Assembly (NCBI RefSeq): GCF_008629695.1
Contig: NZ_VWSH01000003.1
Span: 557,688-621,687 of the forward strand
Length of the DNA: 64,000 nucleotides
Reading direction: 5' to 3'
Source of the DNA: Taibaiella lutea
GTDB taxonomy: Bacteria > Bacteroidota > Bacteroidia > Chitinophagales > Chitinophagaceae
The notes under the pieces: generated by a model
Seen by the model: the letters and a program-made list of their open reading frames with translations, nothing else
Told to the model about the DNA's origin: nothing
Database searches by the model: none
Part shown: in pieces, positions 15,579 through 23,111 of the stretch
How the letters are laid out: the number at the start of each line of letters is the position of its first letter
Numbering within the stretch: position 1 is the stretch's first letter
Position numbers and translations under genes: made by a program

Positions 15579-17141
15579 TTATTCAAAGCCTAACAAAGCT
15601 TTCATCTTCTCTCCCACCTCCGTTTCCATCAGCCACTGCTTTACCTTCCCAAGACGTTCATAAGATGGAGTATCTTCTACAAATGGCGGCGCCAGCACAC
15701 TCAGTTCATCATACATCCAACGCGTTGCCGGCGAAAGCTTTTCAACAAAACCCTTATAATGAATAGCCTGTATAATTGCCAAAGCGTGTACCGATAATAT
15801 CTCAAACGTATTTTCAATAACCTTGCTGCAAATCAATGCCGCATTGGTTCCCATGCTTACTATATCCTGATTGTCGTTGTTATTCGGAATACTGTGAATA
15901 TACATCGGATTACTCAACGTCTGATTTTCCGCCACATTTGAAACAGCGGGATACTGCATGCCCTGCACTCCGAAATTCAACCCTAACACACCCGCGTTTA
16001 TAAACGCAGGCAATTTTTTATTCAGGCTCGGGTTCAACAAAAAGTTCAGTTGCCTGTCTGCCAGCATGCCTAATTTCGTAACAGCAATCTTCAATTTATC
16101 CATCTCAAGAGACACATAATCTCCGTGAAAATTACCCCCGTGAAAAATGTTCTTGTTCTTATAATCTATAACAGGATTATCATTCACCGAGTTTAATTCC
16201 TGCGTTATTATTTTTGCACTGTATTCAATCGTATCATAAACCGGGCCAAGAATCTGCGGCACACACCTCAAAGAATAATACTCCTGCACCTTATCCTCCA
16301 GTACACTTTCCGTAACCTTTTTATCATAAAGATATTCATGCCGTTTGCGTAGCAACTGACTTTTATTCGAGATGACACGCATTGCCTTCGCAACCCGTTG
16401 CTGGCCTTTATGCAGCTTTACACCATTCAGCTCTTCAGAGAAATGATCATCATAAGCCTCCATAATTTCATTTACCATCAATGAAAATAAAATCTGCCCC
16501 GTCAGTAACTTCCTTGCATGCACAACATTAATAGCGCCGATTCCCGTCATCGAAGAAGTCCCGTTCAGCATAGCCAAACCTTCTCTGATACGCACTTGCA
16601 GCGGTTTTAGCTTCAACGTTTCATAAACAACACTTGCCTTTACAATTTCCCCCCTGAACTGAAAATGCCCTTCCCCAATCAAGCCCAAAGCCAGATGAGC
16701 CAGTTGTACCAAATCACCGCTCGCGCCTACCCCTCCATGCTGATAAATACAAGGATAAGCTTCATGGTTAATCAGTTCAGCCATAAGCTTCACCACATCC
16801 GTATGAATGCCCGAATAAGCGCGCATCATAGTATTAAGCCTCGCCAGCATAGTTGCCCGCGCCTGCAAAGGACTTAACAACTGTCCCATGCCGCTGCTAT
16901 GGCTTCTGATAAGATTCAGTTGCAACTGAATACGCTCTTTGTCTTCAATCCTGTATTGCGCCATAGGCCCAAAACCGGTATTGATACCATATATAAGCTT
17001 GTCCTGCGCAAAAGCTTCCAAAAAATCAAAACAATCATTAACCGCATCCAATGCAGATGCGTTAAGACTTACCGTTTCCTTTTGCAATACAATTTGCTCC
17101 AGCGTTTCTAATTCCAATATAGCGTTGCCAATGGGGGCCAT
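15579..17141 (-). CDS. Aromatic amino acid ammonia-lyase, probably tyrosine-type (MIO enzyme)
   Basis: The 520-residue enzyme is a HAL/PAL/TAL-family lyase. Its MIO cofactor forms from Ala140-Ser141-Gly142 in GGVGASGDLVQLAHL. Standard annotation would call it hutH, but the later active-site motif is NNNDNQDIVSMG (about 420-431), as in PAL/TAL enzymes, not the QEDHVSMG of histidine lyases. From memory it closely resembles the characterised tyrosine ammonia-lyase of Flavobacterium johnsoniae along its length (YGxNTGFGPMAQYRI, NLIRSHSSGxG, GGNFHGDY). A His (452) sits where both HutH and the Flavobacterium enzyme have Glu. No hut genes are nearby. A TACATTTG -7 box lies at 17186-17193 on the complement. 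The likely product is 4-coumarate. Confidence 0.8.
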   Translation of the reverse strand: MAPIGNAILELETLEQIVLQKETVSLNASALDAVNDCFDFLEAFAQDKLIYGINTGFGPMAQYRIEDKERIQLQLNLIRSHSSGMGQLLSPLQARATMLARLNTMMRAYSGIHTDVVKLMAELINHEAYPCIYQHGGVGASGDLVQLAHLALGLIGEGHFQFRGEIVKASVVYETLKLKPLQVRIREGLAMLNGTSSMTGIGAINVVHARKLLTGQILFSLMVNEIMEAYDDHFSEELNGVKLHKGQQRVAKAMRVISNKSQLLRKRHEYLYDKKVTESVLEDKVQEYYSLRCVPQILGPVYDTIEYSAKIITQELNSVNDNPVIDYKNKNIFHGGNFHGDYVSLEMDKLKIAVTKLGMLADRQLNFLLNPSLNKKLPAFINAGVLGLNFGVQGMQYPAVSNVAENQTLSNPMYIHSIPNNNDNQDIVSMGTNAALICSKVIENTFEILSVHALAIIQAIHYKGFVEKLSPATRWMYDELSVLAPPFVEDTPSYERLGKVKQWLMETEVGEKMKALLGFE

Positions 17142-17336
17142 GTGATTCAGGTTATTTCTTTCTGTTAATTTTATAGTGCTGACCGCAAATGTAATATTAA
17201 AATACTTTGATTAAGACCCAAATTGTTCCTAAAGAAAAATGGCAACCTTCATGATTTTATTTCTGAAGATTACCATTATCAATATATTGTAAAATTTATT
17301 CGCCTTGCTATATACACGTTCGCCACACATATCCAC

Positions 17337-17386
17337 AAGTCCTGAAAGGACGACACAGAAAAGGATAGGGTTTCACCCTATCCTCT
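17337..17386 (-). terminator. Hairpin in a CCTGAAAGGACGA-type dispersed repeat, terminator of the coiled-coil protein gene
   Basis: A 10-bp perfect stem (17362-17371 with 17375-17384, AGGATAGGGT/ACCCTATCCT) has a 3-nt loop; reading the minus strand it is followed by TTTTCTGTGT. Upstream in the same element is the smaller GTCCTGAAAGGAC hairpin (about 17339-17351). The combination resembles an intergenic repeat found many times in some Bacteroidota genomes. It lies after the 17412-18044 gene and before the lyase. Confidence 0.55.
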
Positions 17387-17411
17387 AAAAAATATACATT
17401 CAAATCCCATT

Positions 17412-18044
17412 CTATTGCTTCATTCCATCAAGCTTTTGCTTGTGTTGCTCTAATTCCTGACGCTTGGATTGCACCTCAGAACTTTGTTGTACTATTTTAT
17501 TCTCTAACTTTTGCTTTTGATTAACCAGATCAGTACTGTCGCTAATAGCATTGTTATAACGCTTTTCCGCGTCAGCTACCATTTCCTGTTGTGCTTTCAC
17601 ATCCAATGCAAACTGAACATCCGTAGCAGTGCTTTCAAGGTCCTTTAAGAACTCTCTGACCGTATTTATAATTTCAGGATCCGTAGCCGAACTTGTGAAA
17701 TTGTTATATCCTTTCGACACCAATACCGTAATCGTAGATTTGCTTTTGTTGCCATCTACTTTAAAATAAATATCAAGCGATAAATTTCCGGTACGCTTCC
17801 AATGTATATTGATATAAGACCAATAACCCTTCTTTTTATCATACTTCCCGAACCCCTCTTTATCCACCTGCGCTTTCAATGCATCCTCCATAACCGATTC
17901 AGGCCGCTTATACTCGGCAACAATCGCGTTTACATTATTTTTATCAAATTTTACAGTTGTTTCCTGTATAGACTGTGCATTCACGGTAGCATTCACCAGT
18001 AAAAATGCAATACCCGATAAGGTAATTAATTGCTGTATTTTCAT
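17412..18044 (-). CDS. Unrecognised secreted protein with C-terminal coiled coil
   Basis: This 210-residue protein has a signal peptide (1-23, ending NATVNAQ). A globular part of about 25-140 contains aromatic beta-strand-like stretches (YWSYINIHWKR, LSLDIYFKV). The Gln/Lys/Glu-rich C-terminus (about 145-210) is a predicted coiled coil (QKQKLENKIVQQ, KRQELEQHKQKL). I do not recognise a family. Export to the periplasm or outer membrane is likely. It is followed by a hairpin terminator and preceded by the amidohydrolase gene on the same strand, 57 bp apart. Confidence 0.7.
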   Translation of the reverse strand: MKIQQLITLSGIAFLLVNATVNAQSIQETTVKFDKNNVNAIVAEYKRPESVMEDALKAQVDKEGFGKYDKKKGYWSYINIHWKRTGNLSLDIYFKVDGNKSKSTITVLVSKGYNNFTSSATDPEIINTVREFLKDLESTATDVQFALDVKAQQEMVADAEKRYNNAISDSTDLVNQKQKLENKIVQQSSEVQSKRQELEQHKQKLDGMKQ

Positions 18045-18101
18045 TTCTCTATTTGATTATATATTTACTATAATCAAATAGCGTGCCAGAAATTAATTTT
18101 C

Positions 18102-19268
18102 TTACAAAATTCTTTCAATTTTATTTTCTCTAATAAGTACCAGGCCGGGCCTTTTACCCTTCTCAATCAAACCTATTGTGTTCATTTGCAATGCCTTTGC
18201 TCCATTATAAGTAGCCCAGGTCAACAAAATTTCCAGGCCTATTTCGGGAAAATATTTTTGAATGCACTCTATTTCGCTCCAGATATTCAGCTCATGATTC
18301 GAAGAATAACTATCTGTTCCCAAGCAAACAGGTAAGCCGCTTTCCATAAAAAGCTTTACCGGCGGCATCCTTTGTTCTATATACCAATTGGCATTCGGGC
18401 ATACACATAAGTAAAATTCCCTCCCACTCTCTTTCAATACCTTTACATCCTCCGCATTCATAAAAGTATTATGAACCAACATCAGCGGATGCGATTTTGC
18501 CAGCCAGGGAAGATAAGTCTGCAACGAAGTCTTGCCCGAAGCCTCAAAGAAACCCGCATCAATCTTCAATGTTTCATAAAGCTCAAACATCTGGCCCGTC
18601 CCCTCTTCATAAAATTCATTCTCCGCAGCCGTTTCTTCATTATGTATGGAAATCAGGCTGCCCTCATCAAACCCATCAATTGCTTTAAACATTCCTTCCG
18701 AAACAGAATAAGGCGCATGAGGCACAATAGATTGCCTTAAAATCTGCCCTTCCCTTACCGATTGCTGAGCAGCGAATTGCCGATAAACATTTTCAGGCCA
18801 TGCAAACCGCTGCTCAATATTTTCATTTGAAAATCCAAGCGCCTCTACAAAAGTATGGATATGAAAATCAGCCTCCGTCCTGTAAGGCAACGTATCCGTA
18901 CCATTTGCAATATCGCCTACAGCTACAATGCCATTCTCCCTCATCTCCTTCAAAGCAGATACAATACCCGCTTGTTTATCTTCCTCCGTAAACTTGTTCC
19001 GCTCCGACACCACACTTTGCAAAAAAGGAACAAGACCTGTCCCTTCTTTCACAACCCCTTTCATGTGCGACAATTCTATATGGCAATGCGCATTTACGAA
19101 ACCCGGACAAAGCACACCCTCCAGATGTATAATATCCGCTGCAGGAATATCATTTTCCGATAACACATCCATAACCGTTCCATCATCTGATATGGCAATT
19201 ACACTGCCCTGTGGCAGCCATTGTTTACCATTATGTATTTGCGAAGCGCTGTAATATTTCAATTTCAT
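18102..19268 (-). CDS. Amidohydrolase-superfamily deaminase/hydrolase
   Basis: This cytoplasmic enzyme of about 388 residues belongs to the metal-dependent amidohydrolases. The first metal motif, NAHCHIELSHMKG, gives HxH after CPGFV. Later ligands are the His in SIHNEE, LVHNTF, and Asp in GTDSYSSN. The fold and the ELSHMKG signature resemble the ATZ/TRZ-type deaminases rather than HutI. The substrate cannot be set from sequence. I start it at the ATG at 19268 (MKLKYYSASQ); an ATG six codons upstream (19286) is possible. Its start abuts the 21-bp repeat array, with divergent csaA beyond. Confidence 0.82.
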   Translation of the reverse strand: MKLKYYSASQIHNGKQWLPQGSVIAISDDGTVMDVLSENDIPAADIIHLEGVLCPGFVNAHCHIELSHMKGVVKEGTGLVPFLQSVVSERNKFTEEDKQAGIVSALKEMRENGIVAVGDIANGTDTLPYRTEADFHIHTFVEALGFSNENIEQRFAWPENVYRQFAAQQSVREGQILRQSIVPHAPYSVSEGMFKAIDGFDEGSLISIHNEETAAENEFYEEGTGQMFELYETLKIDAGFFEASGKTSLQTYLPWLAKSHPLMLVHNTFMNAEDVKVLKESGREFYLCVCPNANWYIEQRMPPVKLFMESGLPVCLGTDSYSSNHELNIWSEIECIQKYFPEIGLEILLTWATYNGAKALQMNTIGLIEKGKRPGLVLIRENKIERIL

Positions 19269-19390
19269 TCGTTTTATAATACCCATGCAAATTTGGAAGG
19301 ATAATTCCGTATCCCGAAAATTTATTTTACATTCTTTGTTTCCCGTTTTAACACATTTGTTCCCGCTTTTTGAATAATTATTCTATTTAT

Positions 19391-19642
19391 TAATAAAAAA
19401 CTTCCCTATATTATTAAAACAGTTTCGTATATTAACAAAAGAGTCCCGTATATTTATAAAAGAGTTTCGTGTACTAACAAAAAAGTTTCGTATACTAACA
19501 AAAGAGTTTCCTGAATTAATAAAAGAATCCCGCATATTTATAAAACAGTTCCGTGCATTTACAAAAGAGTTCCCTGAACTAACAAAAGAGTCCCGTGTAT
19601 TTAAAAAAGAGTTCCGTGCATTAATAAAAGAATCCCGTGTAC
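19391..19642 (+). repeat. Tandem array of twelve 21-bp units
   Basis: Twelve consecutive units of exactly 21 bp (consensus about TAACAAAAGAGTTCCGTGTAT) fill 252 bp with no length variation, although individual units differ at several positions. A thirteenth decayed unit follows at 19643-19663, and degenerate units may extend back to about 19335. One forward frame stays open from 19378 to a TGA at 19645-19647. It reads as heptads of the form [TI]K[EQK][FS][RP]x[LF], but it has no ATG, GTG or TTG start and is preceded by TAA. An AAAA tract recurs every 21 bp, close to two helical turns, which would favour intrinsic curvature. The array fills most of the gap between the divergent amidohydrolase and csaA genes; 19664-19815 holds only a 7-bp hairpin (19705-19726). 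Confidence 0.9.
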
Positions 19643-19815
19643 TATGAAAATGATTTCAGGTTTTACAAAAATCACCTCATGCATCAATACACCATTCATT
19701 CACGTTTCACTTACGCTACAGTGAAATCAACCATTATTCTTTTACAGAAATCATCTTATTCACCGCAACCTACAACATCTTGTTTCCGTATATTTAGCCC
19801 ATAATATTACATACA

Positions 19816-20151
19816 ATGCAACCGATTACCTGGAACGATTTTGAAAAAGTAGAATTACGCGCAGGCACTATTCTGGAAGTTCATCCATTCCCCAAAGCAA
19901 GAAAACCGGCTTATAAACTAATAATAGACTTCGGCCCCTGCGGCATCCTTAAAAGCAGTGCTCAAATCACAAAGCATTATACGCCCGAAACCTTAATCGG
20001 TAAACAGATTGTAGCCGTCATCAACTTTCCTGAGAAACAAATAGCCGATTTCCTGTCCCAATGCCTCGTAACAGGTTTTGCAGATGAAAATGGCGATATT
20101 GTTTTGACAGCTTTGGATAAAACAGTGGCAAATGGAACGAAGATTGCCTGA
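19816..20151 (+). CDS. csaA: CsaA-type tRNA-binding domain protein
   Basis: This 111-residue protein is a single EMAP-II-like OB-fold domain of the CsaA family. It shows FEKVELRAGTILEVHPFPKARKPAYKL in segments typical of the family (VELRxGxI near 11-18, KARKPAYKL near 31-39), SSAQIT, and the C-terminal KxVxNGxKIA ending. CsaA proteins bind tRNA and have been described as secretion-related chaperones in Bacillus; the physiological role here is uncertain. The length is full for the family. It lies alone downstream of the 21-bp array and diverges from the amidohydrolase gene. Confidence 0.92.
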   Translation: MQPITWNDFEKVELRAGTILEVHPFPKARKPAYKLIIDFGPCGILKSSAQITKHYTPETLIGKQIVAVINFPEKQIADFLSQCLVTGFADENGDIVLTALDKTVANGTKIA

Positions 20152-20290
20152 ACAATTATCACAAACTTAGTGTTGGAAAGTCTTTATGATTCCCAGAAAA
20201 ACAAATTATGAAGTCCTTTAGAATATTTTACTATATTTATGTGTAATAAAATCCTTTTTGGAATATATTATGACATAAATATTTAAAAAG

Positions 20291-22066
20291 ATGAAACAAC
20301 TTTTAGCTTCCTTTCTCTTGATGCTCCCCTGCCTTTGCGTAGCACAAGACAATATGGAATTTATTAAAAACAGTGATTTAAGCACATTCCATATTGACAG
20401 TGCCAAATACTCCGAAAGCACATCAGCTGTCAGGCTTAAAAATAACAACATAATGCTGGGTGGCTTTTATCGTAAGGATAAAGAAAGATTATCTTGTATC
20501 TTATTGTTCAACCCTGAAGGAAAGCGTTTGAAAAATGCATACAAAAGCGATTTTCTAAGCTTTTACCTGTATGAAGAAAATGAAAATTTCGTATCAGATT
20601 TGGCTAATGCCAAAGATGGAGGTGTTTATCTGTTGGGTACAACAGCACAAAGCAATTATTATACCGGCTACCTTGTAAAATTGAGTAACGATGCAGAAAT
20701 TGATGAACACTTTCAAATACCAAATTCAACTGATACCGGCTTCATCAATATTCACAATTATAGCATAGCCGAACCTCATACCGAAAATAAATTGCAGGAA
20801 CTGATTGACACCACGTATTCAGAACCCAAAAAACTTTTAATTCAACCGGACGGAAAAATACTCATTGTAGCCGTAACCAGAAAACAAAATACCGAAGCAA
20901 ATTATGCAGATGGAGAATCCTATGTGATGCGACTGTTTCCCAATGGGCTTGTTGACAGTAGTTTCGGGCTGAACGGCATTGCTCACATTAACCTATCTGA
21001 TAAATGCGACGATGTAGTAACAGCACTCCTCGATGATGAGGGGCGGATTGTTTTATTTGGAAAATATAATCACGACTATACAACTGGTGTAGTGGAACCG
21101 GTCTTACAAACATTTATAACCAGACTTACAACCCGGGGAAGGATAGATAAAAGTTTTGGCAATTCGGGAAGCTATATTTTTGAATATCCCGACAGTAAAA
21201 TACGTCCTGTAAAGGCGTTGCTGTCAGGCAATAGCTCAATGTTGTTTTTTAGTAATATAGAAACACACGCTGAAAATGGACGTTTTTATTACCGCCTGAA
21301 TATTTTGAAACTGGAGAAAGACGGCGTTCCGGATCTGGCATTTCATGATCAAGGCGTGCAGATTATTGGGAAAATGGGAATTGCTTTCGCTAATGACATA
21401 CAACCCACCCCCGACAAAAAATTCCTCATATGCGGTACCAATCAGAATCTATTAAAAGACCATCTGGATGGAGACGAGGAAATATTATTCAGAAAAAATG
21501 AATCATCTACCCCTTCAATAGAATACACCGAAGAAGCCTTAAATAATCCGGCCGCAGTTGGCTTCCTCATGCGTTTGGATAGTGACTGTAACATAGATAC
21601 TACCTTCCCTAAAAACGGAGGCTATTTTACTTCCCGCAATGACTTGACAGAAGAAATATTTTTTTCAGATTTATTAATCTCCGATGCAAATCACTTTACG
21701 GTTTTCGGGGCAGGTCAATCAGAAGAAATGCATGGGAAAACAGGATTTCTGGTCCAACGGGTAGTTACTGAATTGAACCTTGGAGAGATTGCCTGTAAAA
21801 AAGATATGGGTTTATCCTTTTATCCCAACCCCATAAAAGACATTGTGAATGTTGAGTTTGACTTATGTCAGCCAGGACAGGTAAGCGCATCATTATATAG
21901 TATGAGTGGACAGTCCGTTCAGGATTTTTTTCTGAATAAAAGCTTTTCAAAAGGACATCAGAAAGAAGTTTTACAAATAAATAAAACCCTTGCACCTGGT
22001 GTATATATACTAGTGTTGCGCAGCAAAGATCATTCCAAATCAGTAAAAGTCATTGTTGCGCAGTAA
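20291..22066 (+). CDS. Type IX-secreted protein with delta-60 repeats
   Basis: The 591-residue protein has a signal peptide (1-19, ending CLCVAQ). Its central part (about 40-480) consists of repeats of about 60 residues of the delta-60 type, recognisable by QPDGKILIVAV, RLFPNGLVDSSFGLNGIA, TRGRIDKSFGNSG and MRLDSDCNIDTTFPKNGG. These probably form a beta-propeller. The last 75 residues form a type A sorting domain: FYPNPIKDIVNVEF, LYSMSGQSV, LAPGVYILVLRSKDHSKSVKVIV. It should cross the outer membrane through the SprA translocon encoded at 34.6-42.1 kb and be cell-surface attached or released. Its ligand or substrate is unknown. Confidence 0.9.
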   Translation: MKQLLASFLLMLPCLCVAQDNMEFIKNSDLSTFHIDSAKYSESTSAVRLKNNNIMLGGFYRKDKERLSCILLFNPEGKRLKNAYKSDFLSFYLYEENENFVSDLANAKDGGVYLLGTTAQSNYYTGYLVKLSNDAEIDEHFQIPNSTDTGFINIHNYSIAEPHTENKLQELIDTTYSEPKKLLIQPDGKILIVAVTRKQNTEANYADGESYVMRLFPNGLVDSSFGLNGIAHINLSDKCDDVVTALLDDEGRIVLFGKYNHDYTTGVVEPVLQTFITRLTTRGRIDKSFGNSGSYIFEYPDSKIRPVKALLSGNSSMLFFSNIETHAENGRFYYRLNILKLEKDGVPDLAFHDQGVQIIGKMGIAFANDIQPTPDKKFLICGTNQNLLKDHLDGDEEILFRKNESSTPSIEYTEEALNNPAAVGFLMRLDSDCNIDTTFPKNGGYFTSRNDLTEEIFFSDLLISDANHFTVFGAGQSEEMHGKTGFLVQRVVTELNLGEIACKKDMGLSFYPNPIKDIVNVEFDLCQPGQVSASLYSMSGQSVQDFFLNKSFSKGHQKEVLQINKTLAPGVYILVLRSKDHSKSVKVIVAQ

Positions 22067-22092
22067 ATTTCATGCATCAAAAAGGAAACAAA

Positions 22093-23025
22093 TTACTTTA
22101 CAATCCTATAGCAATGATGAATCTGCTTATTCCTGAAATCTTCCGGAATAGTCTGTAGCGAAATATCTTTGATAGACGAAACCTTCAGGCTCTCAAACTG
22201 AGGTTCAAACCCTCTTAAATTATTGGAGAAATAAATAACCCCGCCCGGCTTAACCTGTTTCAGAATGTAATGCAACATCGTAGCATGGTCGCGTTGCGTA
22301 TCCCATGTCCCTTTCAGGCGCTTGCTGTTGCTAAATGCCGGAGGGTCAACAAATACCAGATCATATAACGTCTCCGGTTCTTGTTTCAGGAATAACATCA
22401 CATCACTTTGAATGAAAGTATGTTTGTCATTCATCAGGTTATTAAGCTCCATATTTTCCTGTGACCATTGCAAATACGTCTTGCTCAGGTCAACCGTAGT
22501 TACAGATGCAGCGCCACCATCGGCGGCATATACACTAAAGGCCCCGGTATAAGAAAACAGGTTCAATACATTTTTATCCCTTGCCTCCTCCCTGAACGCT
22601 TTGCGCAAAGGCCGGTGGTCCAGAAAAAGACCCGTATCCAGATAATCCGTAAGATTTACTTTAAACTTTAACCCCTGTTCTTCCGCAATAATCAATTTGC
22701 TTTCTTCCGAAACTTTTTCATATTGTTCCGTGCGGCGCGAAAGCCTGCGACGCTCCTTCAGATAGATATTTTCAGGTACTACCTGCAATGTGTCCGCAAT
22801 CGTATCCATACATTGCTGCAACCAGATGTCATGGTCCTCATCCGACATTTTATGATTAGCCTTATATTCAGCAATGTGCAGGTATTCGCCATACCGGTCA
22901 ATGCAGAAAGGAAATTCAGGCATATCCAAATCATAGATTCTGAAGCAAGTAATATCCTGCCTTTTAGCCCATTTTGAAATATGCCGGTTCACCTTGTGCA
23001 AGCGATTCGCAAACGATTGCATCAT
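22093..23025 (-). CDS. RlmK/RlmI-type SAM-dependent 23S rRNA methyltransferase
   Basis: The 310-residue protein matches the C-terminal methyltransferase module of RlmL (the RlmK part that makes m7G2069) and RlmI. A short RNA-binding N-terminal domain comes first (about 1-130). Then come the SAM-binding motif NLFSYTGAFSVYAADGGA (about 163-180), TTVDLS and the catalytic-loop motif VFVDPPAFSNSKR (about 232-244). It lacks the PUA domain of RlmI and the THUMP/RlmL half of the E. coli fusion, so it is probably a free-standing RlmK homologue. The exact target nucleotide is inferred, not shown. Confidence 0.85.
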   Translation of the reverse strand: MMQSFANRLHKVNRHISKWAKRQDITCFRIYDLDMPEFPFCIDRYGEYLHIAEYKANHKMSDEDHDIWLQQCMDTIADTLQVVPENIYLKERRRLSRRTEQYEKVSEESKLIIAEEQGLKFKVNLTDYLDTGLFLDHRPLRKAFREEARDKNVLNLFSYTGAFSVYAADGGAASVTTVDLSKTYLQWSQENMELNNLMNDKHTFIQSDVMLFLKQEPETLYDLVFVDPPAFSNSKRLKGTWDTQRDHATMLHYILKQVKPGGVIYFSNNLRGFEPQFESLKVSSIKDISLQTIPEDFRNKQIHHCYRIVK

Positions 23026-23040
23026 TTTTCTCGAAAAAGA

Positions 23041-23084
23041 TTTAAAAAAAACATTCCCGCAGCGACACCGCGCCGCTGCGGGAA
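23041..23084 (-). terminator. Intrinsic terminator after the PSP1 gene
   Basis: A perfect 11-bp GC-rich stem (23054-23064 with 23074-23084, TTCCCGCAGCG/CGCTGCGGGAA) is followed on the minus strand by a run of eight T. It lies about 30 bp after the PSP1-domain gene stop codon. Confidence 0.88.
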
Positions 23085-23111
23085 ATATTATGAAAGAAAA
23101 TTATTTACAGA

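Noticed and set aside
18102-19268. Imidazolonepropionase (HutI) next to a histidine lyase as a hut operon
   Set aside because: The amidohydrolase has the HIELSHMKG pattern of deaminase-like enzymes rather than HutI motifs, a different gene lies between it and the lyase, and the lyase itself looks like a tyrosine enzyme.
19391-19642. CRISPR array as an explanation of the 21-bp repeats
   Set aside because: There are no spacers; units abut each other directly, they are diverged from one another, and no cas gene is present.
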